The position numbers and the translations under genes were made by a program. Shown here in pieces: positions 8,092 through 15,940 of a DNA stretch of 16,127 nucleotides. The notes under the pieces are model-generated. The model had not been told where the DNA came from. It worked only from the letters and a program-made list of their open reading frames with translations, and did no database searches. The DNA comes from Bacteroidales bacterium UBA3868 (GTDB lineage: Bacteria > Bacteroidota > Bacteroidia > Bacteroidales > WCHB1-69): positions 1-16,127 of the forward strand of contig DGGS01000060.1 of the NCBI GenBank assembly GCA_002392325.1, written 5' to 3'. How positions within the stretch are numbered: position 1 is the stretch's first letter; the number at the start of each line of letters is the position of its first letter.

Positions 8092-11000
8092 CAATGCGAT
8101 GCACCCACCAATGTGCAGGCAACCGCACGCTGGGACCAAGTGAATCTCACTTGGGAATCTTCCTTACAGAATATTACGTATAACGATTCTATGTCTTACG
8201 GTGGAACCGAAAGCAGCGGCATAGGAGCGGGTACTGCTGTGTACTCTTGTGTCGTCAGGTTCACTCCGGACAGCTTGACGAGAATCTCGGGAATGTACTT
8301 AACCCATGTAAAGTTCAACTTATACAGTCTTAACTTCACCTATGTTACTGTAAAAGTTTGGCAGGGTGGCAGTTTTGTCAACGGCACATTCAACGCAGGC
8401 ACCTTGGTTTCCTCCACCACAACTATCAATTCCGATCTGGTAGCTGGAGAAAACATCGTCGCACTCAGTGCTCCCATTTTGGTGGACCCTAATCAAGAAC
8501 TCTGGATTGGTTTTGAGACACAAGGCTCTGGAGCTTCAACTTACCCTGCCTCCGCAACTTCCAACATGGTTGCCAATTTCAACAACTTGATTTACTTTGA
8601 TGGCGCATGGACCACCTTGGTTGAAGCTAACTCTGCACTGACTTACGGCTGGATTATTTCAGGATGTTTTGCCAGCAACGTACCTGACATCACGGGGTTC
8701 AATGTTTATCGTAACAACACCATGGTGAACGCCACTCCCATTCATGATCATTTCTACACTGATTCAACGCTAACCGCTGAAACCCAATACTGCTACACCA
8801 TTGAGTCTGTATGTTCCTCCACCACCAGCAGTTCTTCTCCTGTATGCGTCACCACAACAACCGCTCCGAACTGCGCAGCCCCTATCGGAACAGGAATCGG
8901 TTCGTTCCAATATCTTCCTTTCTACTGCTATTATAAATATTCCTATACACAACAGTTATACACCGCAAGTGAAATGGGCAACCAGCAAGGAACCATTGTC
9001 GCTATCGGATTCCCTTACATGTATAATGCACCGAAGACATTCCTCAATGTCAAGGTTTACATGGCCAATGTGAACAAGACGGTGTTTGCCAACAATTCGG
9101 ACTGGGTTCCAGGCAGCGATTTGACATTGGTTTATGACGGTCCCTATGCCTGTGACGCCGCAGACACATTTTCCACCATCTATTTCGACACGCCTTTTGA
9201 ATGGGACGGTTCGAGCAATGTTGTAGTGGCCATGACATACAATGAAGGAAATTACTACACCAGTGATGCCCGTTTCTACTCTCATACGACAACAGCGGGC
9301 AACACCTCCTTGTATGCATATCAGGATGCATCGGCATACAATCCTAACAACCCTCCTTCCGGAACTATGACCAACAACCGCAACAACATTGTTTTCTGCT
9401 ATGGTCCTGAACCGGATTGCTACAAACCCACTCATCCTGCAATCAGCAGCATCACATCCGAAAGCGCGACATTGTCGTGGAATGCCCACTCTCCTAACGA
9501 CAGTCAATGGGATGTCGTATGTGTGGGACATGGGCAAGATGTCAACAACGGCACCATTATCCCTGTAAATGACAGCACCTATACCTTCACCGGACTTACA
9601 GACAACACCACTTATGATTTGTATCTCCGCACCAATTGTTCCCCAGAAGTCAGCGATTGGATTATGCTCACATTCCACACGGAATGTGTTGCCCACCAGA
9701 CCATCCCCTATGTGGAAAATTTCAACGGTTATGGCGCTGGTGGAGAGGACACCTATCCGTTCTGCTGGTCCCGCCAAACCAATTACACAAGCCAATACCC
9801 CTATGTGACATCCAGTGGTCAGTTGTATTTCTATTCTTATGACAACTACTATTCTCTGGCTGTTTCGCAGGCATTAGACCTCTCGGCCAACGCCGCCGGA
9901 ACATTGGCTCTCAGTTTTTACATTGGAAAATCAAGCGACACATACGGGCGTCTTGACGTGGGCATCATGACGGATCCCACCAACATTAACACTTTCAGAC
10001 TGCTGAAATCCTATTATCCGGGCGATTATCATTCAGTCGGCGTTTTCCAACATGAGTTCATAACTCTAACGGAAAGTTATACAAGCCCCATTTATCTGGC
10101 CTTCTATGCCCCTGCCACATTTGTAAGTTCTTCGAACTATGTGAACGTGGACAATGTGCGTGTGGACTATGTACCCACCTGCTCTAACCCTATGAACCTG
10201 GCAGTTTCAAACATTACAGGTACAGCCGCCACCATTTCTTGGGATGCATCCCAATACGGAGCCACTGGCTACACGCTTGAATATGGTCCGGACAGTCTCA
10301 ACATGACACAAGTCACCACAACAGAGACCGAGTACATGCTCACCAACCTAAACACAGGCACAACCTACAATGTGATGCTTTACACAAACTGTGCATCCGA
10401 GTATTCCGACACGCTCACCACCTCTTTCTCCACCGTTACCTTTGAAGAGTGTACCCAACCTGACACGGCCGCCAATGAAATTACAGGAACCTCTACTTCC
10501 ACTTCTTATTATTTGCCATTGAACAACTACTATAAATACACTTACTCGCAACAGATATACACTCCCGCTGAGGTCAGCCAAACCGCCACTCTTATTACCG
10601 GTCTCTCCTTTGAGTATGCTTATTCCTCCGCATCAACCGCAAAGACAGATGTAGATATTTATCTGGCACATCGTTCCTCAAGCACTTTCAGTTCCTCATC
10701 AGACTGGACTCCCATTGATCAGGCCACCTTGGTGTATCATGGCGACCTCAATTGCACGCAAGGATGGAACGACATTGATTTCGACACCTATTTCTCCTAC
10801 AATGGCCACGACAATTTAGTGGTCATCATAGATGACAATTCCAATGGCTATAACGGTTCTTCCTATGTTTTCAACGTACACACCGCAGCCGACAATTCCT
10901 CCATGTATTACTACAGCGACTCCAACAATGCGGATCCTGCGAATCCGCCTACCGGCACTCGCACATCCTCTCGCAGCGACATCAAGGTTTTCAAATGTCT

Positions 11001-14000
11001 GCAATCGGCACCGATGTCGTGCCCGCCGCCTATGGTGTTTGTCTCCAGTGTTGACGACCAAAGCATCACCGTCAACTGGGTGTCCAATGGCACGGAAAGC
11101 ACTTGGGAATTGGAGTATCAGGTTGGCAACGACACTACTTGGAACTCTTATGGCACCGTCACCAGTTCTCCGGTTACCCTGACCAATGTGACAACTGATG
11201 TGTATTACAACTTGCGTCTCCGCGCTGTATGTTCCGCCACGGACAACAGTGAATGGTCAACCACCTCTGTATATGTGCCTTGCCAGTCCGTCACCATTCC
11301 TTTCATGGAGAATTTTGACAATGGTTCAACCACTGCCACCTATCCAGAATGCTGGATGCGCTCATACAGCGGTCTCACTCCCACTCCATCTTTAAGCAAC
11401 CAACAATCCAATTCTGGCAGCAAATCTCTCTATTTCGCCTGCGCAGCATCCAATTACGCATACGCCGTACTTCCTCGTTTCGATGACCTTGTGGACATGA
11501 GCAACCTCCAAATCCAATTCCAGGCCTTCAAGTCCTCCGCTGGAAATTTCATTGAAGTGGGTGTTCTGTCTGAACCAAGCAACCTCAACTCATTCGTGAG
11601 TTTGGGCTCATTCTCCCCTTCCATCAACAACGCTTGGGAACTTGGTGAGGTTTTCTCCAACACATACACAGGGAATGGTCATTATCTGGCTTTCCGTATT
11701 CCTAAATGGAATGCCAACAGTATATACATTGATGATGTATCCGTTCAGGAGATTCCCGATTGTCCGCATGTGTCCAATATCTATGCCAGCAATATTGAGG
11801 CCACCTCTGCCGTCATCAAATGGACGCCTGGTGGCGATGAGACTTCCTGGTCATACTTGTATGGTCCGGCAGGTACCATTGATGTGGACAGCGACACGCC
11901 GATGATCACCTATGAGGACACCGTAGAACTCTCTGGTCTGACACCCAACACATTATATGATATATACATTTTGGCCAACTGCGGTTCCGCAGATGGCAGT
12001 TCTTGGATGTCATACACCTTCCGCAGTGGCTGTGCCGCCATGACCACACTGCCTTACACGGAGAATTTCGACTCCTACAACGGAACCAACAGTTCTGAGG
12101 TAAACATTTTGCCCAGCTGCTGGAACAGAATCAACTATGGTTCCTCCTATGCCGGATACCCCACCACGCTTAACACTCACAGTGCGTCCACACCCAACTG
12201 CCTTGCCTTCTACACCTACTACTCATCCTCATACTCTGATCAATACGCTATCTTACCGGAAATTGACACCTTGGCGCTGCCGCTCAACACGCTGCAGTTG
12301 TCCTTTGACGCAGCCGCAAACTCCTCCAGTTATATGTTCACCGTTGAAATTGGTGTCATGGCTGATCCTGCCAACTCCGCTACTTTCGTACCGGTTGACA
12401 CCATTCAGACCAACAGCACCTCCTACAACTATTATGAGATTAATCTCAACTCATACACAGGAAACGGCCAATACATCGCTCTTCGCGTGGCCCAACCCTC
12501 CAGCTCTTCTTCCAACTACTACAACCAAGGTTACATTGACAACATAGCGATTAACGCGATTCCGGATTGTTCTCCTGTTAGAAATTTGGAAGTTTCCAAC
12601 ATTGCCGGTACTTCAGCGTCAATCTCTTGGACAACGGGTAGCTTTGGCGTAGTCAACGGTTACACCTTGGAATACACTGAGGCGGGACAAGACAACTGGA
12701 TTACCGCCAGCAGCAGTATTACACAAGAATCCTACATGCTTACCGGATTGGATCCGCAAACCACTTATGATGTCCGTGTTTCCACGAACTGCGCTTCCGG
12801 TAGCAGCACACTCACCACGACCACATTTACCACTTCCTGTTTGGCTGGCGGCGACATTGCCATTGGCAACGGTTCTAACACCATGAGTTATCTGCCTGAG
12901 TACTGCCTTTACAATTACAGTTTCTCACAACAGATCTACACCGCTTCGGAATTGGGTGGCGCCAACACTTTCAATGGTATCACCTTTGAAGCATCTTCTA
13001 TAGCAAATGCCCAACGTAACTTAGCCATCTACATGATGCACACCACGGTGAGCACTTCATCCACAGCGTTACCCGCAGCCAACGCACAACTGGTATATTC
13101 TGGACAAACCACACTGCAAGAAGGCCCCAACACTTTCATCTTCAGCAATCCTTTCCAATATAATGGCATGGACAATCTGGCATTGATCGTGTTAGACATG
13201 ACGGGTTCATGGAGCGGCACCAACTATTGGTTCGTACATGTTTCTCCTACTGGTGATGGCGCATCCCTCTATGCTTACAATGACAATGCCCCGTACAGCA
13301 CCACAACCCCACCTTCCTCCACCACATATACCTCTGCCAACCGTAACAACATTATCCTGCTTGGTGATTGTGACAGCACAGCCACCTGTTTCGCTCCGAA
13401 CATTATCGCAACAAACATAACCGATAATTCCGCTACAATTGAATGGGCTGCCGGTTATAATGAGACCGCCTGGGAAATGGACTACAAACTCGCCTCCGAC
13501 TCCGTTTGGACCCCTGTGGCCAATCTGTCCAATTTCTCCGCCCAACTCACCAACCTCACATCCAACACATTATACAATGTGCGTATGAGATCCGACTGCG
13601 GTGGCGGTGATTATAGCGATTACAACGCTGTAAGTTTCCAAACCGAATGCGGTTATATTTCCACCCTGCCTTTCTCTGAGAATTTCGACACATACGGAAC
13701 AGGTACCAACATCTATCCCTCATGCTGGGGCAAAATCAACACATACTCCTCTAACTATCCTTATGTTTACTCGGGCGGATACAACTCTACCGCATGCCTC
13801 TATTTCTACTCCTCAGGCTCCAACACTTACAACCTGGCTTCCCTGCCACAATTCGATCCTGCCATCAATATCAACACCTTGCAGGTTGATTTCGCTTACA
13901 AAGGTTACTCTTCCGACGACAAGCTGATCGTAGGTGTTATGACCGACCCGAATGATTTTACCACATTTGTTCCAGTTGACACGATTACGGCTACCTCAAC

Positions 14001-15300
14001 TTGGACCGAATACAGCGTGCCATTCAATTCATATCAAGGTACAGGCCACCACATCGCATTTTTGAACAAACCCATAACCAACAGTTATTCATACGCTTAT
14101 GTGGATGGCGTTGTAGTGGATTTGATTCCATCATGTCCTAAACCAAGAGAGCTGACGGCTTCCACCGGCACCACCTCGGTCACATTATCGTGGACAGAAA
14201 CGGGCAGCGCCACTTCTTGGGAGATTGAATATGGTCAAACCGGTTTCGCCCTTGGCACTGGCACTTCTGTCAATGCCACCGCCAATCCGTTCACCATCAA
14301 CAACCTGACCACCGGCACCAACTATGATTTCTACCTTCGTTCCGTCTGCGCCGCTAATGATGAAAGCCCTTGGGTAGGACCTGTTACCGCTACTCCAGGT
14401 TTATACATCCTGCCAGTTGATGGCAACTACACCGTTAGCATGTGCGGTGGTACCATCTATGACGACGGTGGCGCCAACGGCGACTACTCCTCTAATTGTG
14501 ATGTGGTTCTGGTGATTAATCCGGATACCGCTGGCTTGTTTGTGCAACTCAACGGAACATATAACATTGAAACAGGCAGTTCCTCAAGATGGGATTATCT
14601 CCAAATCTTTGATGGCGGTAGCAATACCGGTACTATCCTGTTTGACAGCCATAACGGAGACAACTTGACCAACATCACCTCTACCACAGGTCCTCTGACA
14701 CTCTATTTCCACTCTGACGGTTCAACTACCTACAGTGGTTTTGAGATTCAAGTAAGTTGCGTTGACAACACTATACCGGAAACATGCGACGCGCCTACAT
14801 ACTTGGACGCTGCCAACCTCACCAAGAACAGTGTGGTTCTCGACTGGGCTCAAACCGGCACTCCGGACAGCTGGACTATCAACTATAAGAAGAGTTCAGT
14901 CCAAACCTGGACTACGGTTACCACAACAACCCACCCGTACACCATAACCAATCTGGATAGCCAGACCGGTTATGAGGCATATGTTACGGCAACTTGCGGT
15001 GATTTGACCAGCGGCGAGTCCAACCATATCACCTTCACCACACTTACCGACGGTATTGAGGATCTTGACATGAATACGGTCATCTATCCGAACCCGACCA
15101 CAGGTAAGGTTACCGTTTCCAACTTCCAAAGTCCGATCAACGGAATTGAAGTGTATGATGTTTACGGCAAATTGCTGAATCGTGTTGAACCGAACCTGAA
15201 TGAGGTCAGTCTCGACATCACCAATTATGCCGCTGGCGTCTATTTCATCCGCATTGAAACGGAGAATGGTGTTGCGAACAAACGGATTGTGAAAAAATAA
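8032..15300 (+). CDS. Giant T9SS-secreted multi-module surface protein B (FN3 / Y-module / J-type adhesin / CUB)
   Basis: Predicted 2422-residue secreted or surface protein. Signal peptide 1-20 (MKKFLFF..., IYA|Q). Approximate modules: FN3 22-279, interrupted at 45-218 by an inserted jelly-roll-like domain; Y-module 283-457; FN3 463-552; J-type 558-717; FN3 717-807; Y-module 808-989; FN3 997-1084; J 1089-1244; FN3 1244-1334; J 1340-1513; FN3 1513-1603; Y-module 1604-1780; FN3 1786-1873; J 1879-2035; FN3 2035-2122; CUB 2124-2243; FN3 2252-2337; T9SS type A sorting domain 2350-2422 (YPNPTTGKV, EVYDVYGKL, AAGVYFIRI, NKRIVKK). All four J modules carry P-x-CW; three carry IDD/IDN/VDN near their end and the fourth has VDG. 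No catalytic domain is recognised. It is a tandem paralogue of, or shares modules with, protein A. Surface ligand binding or adhesion is inferred from gingipain/HagA-type modules; the ligand is unknown. Confidence 0.9.
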   Translation: MKKFLFFICFVLFAASSIYAQCDAPTNVQATARWDQVNLTWESSLQNITYNDSMSYGGTESSGIGAGTAVYSCVVRFTPDSLTRISGMYLTHVKFNLYSLNFTYVTVKVWQGGSFVNGTFNAGTLVSSTTTINSDLVAGENIVALSAPILVDPNQELWIGFETQGSGASTYPASATSNMVANFNNLIYFDGAWTTLVEANSALTYGWIISGCFASNVPDITGFNVYRNNTMVNATPIHDHFYTDSTLTAETQYCYTIESVCSSTTSSSSPVCVTTTTAPNCAAPIGTGIGSFQYLPFYCYYKYSYTQQLYTASEMGNQQGTIVAIGFPYMYNAPKTFLNVKVYMANVNKTVFANNSDWVPGSDLTLVYDGPYACDAADTFSTIYFDTPFEWDGSSNVVVAMTYNEGNYYTSDARFYSHTTTAGNTSLYAYQDASAYNPNNPPSGTMTNNRNNIVFCYGPEPDCYKPTHPAISSITSESATLSWNAHSPNDSQWDVVCVGHGQDVNNGTIIPVNDSTYTFTGLTDNTTYDLYLRTNCSPEVSDWIMLTFHTECVAHQTIPYVENFNGYGAGGEDTYPFCWSRQTNYTSQYPYVTSSGQLYFYSYDNYYSLAVSQALDLSANAAGTLALSFYIGKSSDTYGRLDVGIMTDPTNINTFRLLKSYYPGDYHSVGVFQHEFITLTESYTSPIYLAFYAPATFVSSSNYVNVDNVRVDYVPTCSNPMNLAVSNITGTAATISWDASQYGATGYTLEYGPDSLNMTQVTTTETEYMLTNLNTGTTYNVMLYTNCASEYSDTLTTSFSTVTFEECTQPDTAANEITGTSTSTSYYLPLNNYYKYTYSQQIYTPAEVSQTATLITGLSFEYAYSSASTAKTDVDIYLAHRSSSTFSSSSDWTPIDQATLVYHGDLNCTQGWNDIDFDTYFSYNGHDNLVVIIDDNSNGYNGSSYVFNVHTAADNSSMYYYSDSNNADPANPPTGTRTSSRSDIKVFKCLQSAPMSCPPPMVFVSSVDDQSITVNWVSNGTESTWELEYQVGNDTTWNSYGTVTSSPVTLTNVTTDVYYNLRLRAVCSATDNSEWSTTSVYVPCQSVTIPFMENFDNGSTTATYPECWMRSYSGLTPTPSLSNQQSNSGSKSLYFACAASNYAYAVLPRFDDLVDMSNLQIQFQAFKSSAGNFIEVGVLSEPSNLNSFVSLGSFSPSINNAWELGEVFSNTYTGNGHYLAFRIPKWNANSIYIDDVSVQEIPDCPHVSNIYASNIEATSAVIKWTPGGDETSWSYLYGPAGTIDVDSDTPMITYEDTVELSGLTPNTLYDIYILANCGSADGSSWMSYTFRSGCAAMTTLPYTENFDSYNGTNSSEVNILPSCWNRINYGSSYAGYPTTLNTHSASTPNCLAFYTYYSSSYSDQYAILPEIDTLALPLNTLQLSFDAAANSSSYMFTVEIGVMADPANSATFVPVDTIQTNSTSYNYYEINLNSYTGNGQYIALRVAQPSSSSSNYYNQGYIDNIAINAIPDCSPVRNLEVSNIAGTSASISWTTGSFGVVNGYTLEYTEAGQDNWITASSSITQESYMLTGLDPQTTYDVRVSTNCASGSSTLTTTTFTTSCLAGGDIAIGNGSNTMSYLPEYCLYNYSFSQQIYTASELGGANTFNGITFEASSIANAQRNLAIYMMHTTVSTSSTALPAANAQLVYSGQTTLQEGPNTFIFSNPFQYNGMDNLALIVLDMTGSWSGTNYWFVHVSPTGDGASLYAYNDNAPYSTTTPPSSTTYTSANRNNIILLGDCDSTATCFAPNIIATNITDNSATIEWAAGYNETAWEMDYKLASDSVWTPVANLSNFSAQLTNLTSNTLYNVRMRSDCGGGDYSDYNAVSFQTECGYISTLPFSENFDTYGTGTNIYPSCWGKINTYSSNYPYVYSGGYNSTACLYFYSSGSNTYNLASLPQFDPAININTLQVDFAYKGYSSDDKLIVGVMTDPNDFTTFVPVDTITATSTWTEYSVPFNSYQGTGHHIAFLNKPITNSYSYAYVDGVVVDLIPSCPKPRELTASTGTTSVTLSWTETGSATSWEIEYGQTGFALGTGTSVNATANPFTINNLTTGTNYDFYLRSVCAANDESPWVGPVTATPGLYILPVDGNYTVSMCGGTIYDDGGANGDYSSNCDVVLVINPDTAGLFVQLNGTYNIETGSSSRWDYLQIFDGGSNTGTILFDSHNGDNLTNITSTTGPLTLYFHSDGSTTYSGFEIQVSCVDNTIPETCDAPTYLDAANLTKNSVVLDWAQTGTPDSWTINYKKSSVQTWTTVTTTTHPYTITNLDSQTGYEAYVTATCGDLTSGESNHITFTTLTDGIEDLDMNTVIYPNPTTGKVTVSNFQSPINGIEVYDVYGKLLNRVEPNLNEVSLDITNYAAGVYFIRIETENGVANKRIVKK
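8878..9402 (+). repeat. Y-module, copy 1 (protein B residues 283-457)
   Basis: First of three related units of about 175 residues. Marks: YLPFYCYYKYSYTQQLYTASE at the start; NVKVYMA and LTLVYDG in the middle; TPFEWDGSSNVVV; and a PPSGT...NRNNIVF end. Aromatic-rich, probably all-beta. I do not recognise a named family. Confidence 0.7.
10453..10998 (+). repeat. Y-module, copy 2 (protein B residues 808-989)
   Basis: Marks in the same order as copy 1: YYLPLNNYYKYTYSQQIYT; VDIYLAHR; ATLVYHG; FSYNGHDNLVVII; and a PPTGT...SRSDIKVF end. The closest parts to the other copies are the YS-QQ-YT opening and the Y-N-G-x-x-N-L strand. Confidence 0.7.
12841..13371 (+). repeat. Y-module, copy 3 (protein B residues 1604-1780)
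   Basis: Marks: MSYLPEYCLYNYSFSQQIYT; LAIYMMH; AQLVYSG; NPFQYNGMDNLALIVLD; and a PPSS...ANRNNIILL end. The FN3 module before it resembles the FN3 before copy 2 (NL-VSNI-GT, ISW, GYTLEY, YMLT), so FN3 plus Y-module was probably duplicated as one unit. Confidence 0.7.
14134..15300 (+). repeat. FN3-CUB-FN3-sorting-domain tail, copy in protein B
   Basis: Counterpart of the tail of protein A (6685-7842). Protein B has one CUB module (residues 2124-2243, MCGGTIYDDGG...DYSSNC, WDYLQIFDGG) where protein A has two consecutive FN3-CUB units. Confidence 0.8.
15079..15300 (+). other. T9SS type A C-terminal sorting domain of protein B
   Basis: The final 73 residues have the same layout as in protein A: YPNPTTG, GIEVYDVYGKL, AAGVYFIRI and a basic KRIVKK end. 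This predicts Sec then T9SS export and removal of the domain at the cell surface. Confidence 0.93.
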
Positions 15301-15320
15301 TACGGATTGAATCCGTATTA
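15298..15320 (+). repeat. Hairpin that includes the stop codon of protein B
   Basis: TAATACGGAT and ATCCGTATTA form a perfect 10-bp inverted repeat around a TGA loop; its first three bases are the stop codon. No T run follows, so it is not a standard terminator by itself. It may stabilise the 3' end or act with the next hairpin. Confidence 0.6.
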
Positions 15321-15327
15321 TCCCAAC

Positions 15328-15358
15328 AAAAAACGGCGTGATTAACACGCCGTTTTTT
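15328..15358. terminator. Bidirectional intrinsic terminator between convergent genes
   Basis: A 13-bp perfect stem (six A then CGGCGTG, pairing with CACGCCG then six T) surrounds the loop ATTAA. The T run serves the plus-strand giant gene and the A run serves the minus-strand acyltransferase, whose stop is 7 bases away at 15366. Confidence 0.92.
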
Positions 15359-15365
15359 ATTTGTG

Positions 15366-15935
15366 CTATTTCTTGTTTTCCAAATTGAATCTCCCTTTCC
15401 ACAATCCCCGCATTCCATAATAGTATTTCTCAATCTCGACCAAATCCTTTTCATAATCCCCGGTAGGATAGAATATCTTTCCCACGCCGGTAGTACGGCT
15501 TTTGAAGTCTATGTGGCTGATGCAGATGGGTACTCCTGCTTTTTCGGCGATTTGATAAAAACCCCGCTTCCAACGCTCCACATACTTGCGGGTGCCTTCG
15601 GGACAAATGATAAAGGCGATCTGTTCCCTGCTGTTTATCAGGTCAACCGCAAAATCCGCAAAATGCAGCGCATGTTTCCGATCAACCGGCACACAGCCGA
15701 TCCGTGTCAGGAAATGCTTTAGCGGGAAGACGAAAAACTCCTTTTTCATGGCCATGGCCATCTTCAACCTAAGATGGCGGATGACAAACAAACCCACCAC
15801 AAAATCATAGATGGAGGTATGCGGGGCCATGATGATGACACATTTTTTCAATTCCGGATTGTTTTCAAAATCTTCCGGGGTATAACCCGTAATTTTGAAA
15901 CGGCAGATCTTTAATAATGATTTATAAACTGACAT
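15366..15935 (-). CDS. PlsC-like lysophospholipid / glycerol-3-phosphate family acyltransferase
   Basis: Predicted 189-residue member of the PlsC/LPLAT superfamily, which moves a fatty acyl chain onto a lysolipid, often 1-acyl-glycerol-3-phosphate, at the inner membrane. Visible motifs: APHTSIYDF with catalytic H39-x4-D44 (block I), GCVPVDR at 80-86 (block II), CPEGTR at 111-116 (block III, phosphate binding) and AGVPI at 133-137 (block IV). At 189 residues it is shorter than classical PlsC and shows no clear N-terminal transmembrane helix. Start ATG is at 15935, 5 bases after the stop of the S66 peptidase gene, so the two probably form an operon read leftward. The exact acyl acceptor (phospholipid, ornithine lipid or other) cannot be decided; the family call is firm. 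Confidence 0.88.
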   Translation of the reverse strand: MSVYKSLLKICRFKITGYTPEDFENNPELKKCVIIMAPHTSIYDFVVGLFVIRHLRLKMAMAMKKEFFVFPLKHFLTRIGCVPVDRKHALHFADFAVDLINSREQIAFIICPEGTRKYVERWKRGFYQIAEKAGVPICISHIDFKSRTTGVGKIFYPTGDYEKDLVEIEKYYYGMRGLWKGRFNLENKK

Positions 15936-15940
15936 AGCGT

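Noticed and set aside
8956..9795. 279-codon open frame antisense to protein B
   Set aside because: It lies wholly inside a well-supported module region and has no recognisable domain. It is explained by the Asn/Thr/Ser-rich codon composition of the plus-strand gene.
8878..13371. Y-modules as mobile-element insertions within the gene
   Set aside because: The copies are diverged, in frame and lack terminal repeats or target-site duplications. Domain duplication explains them better.
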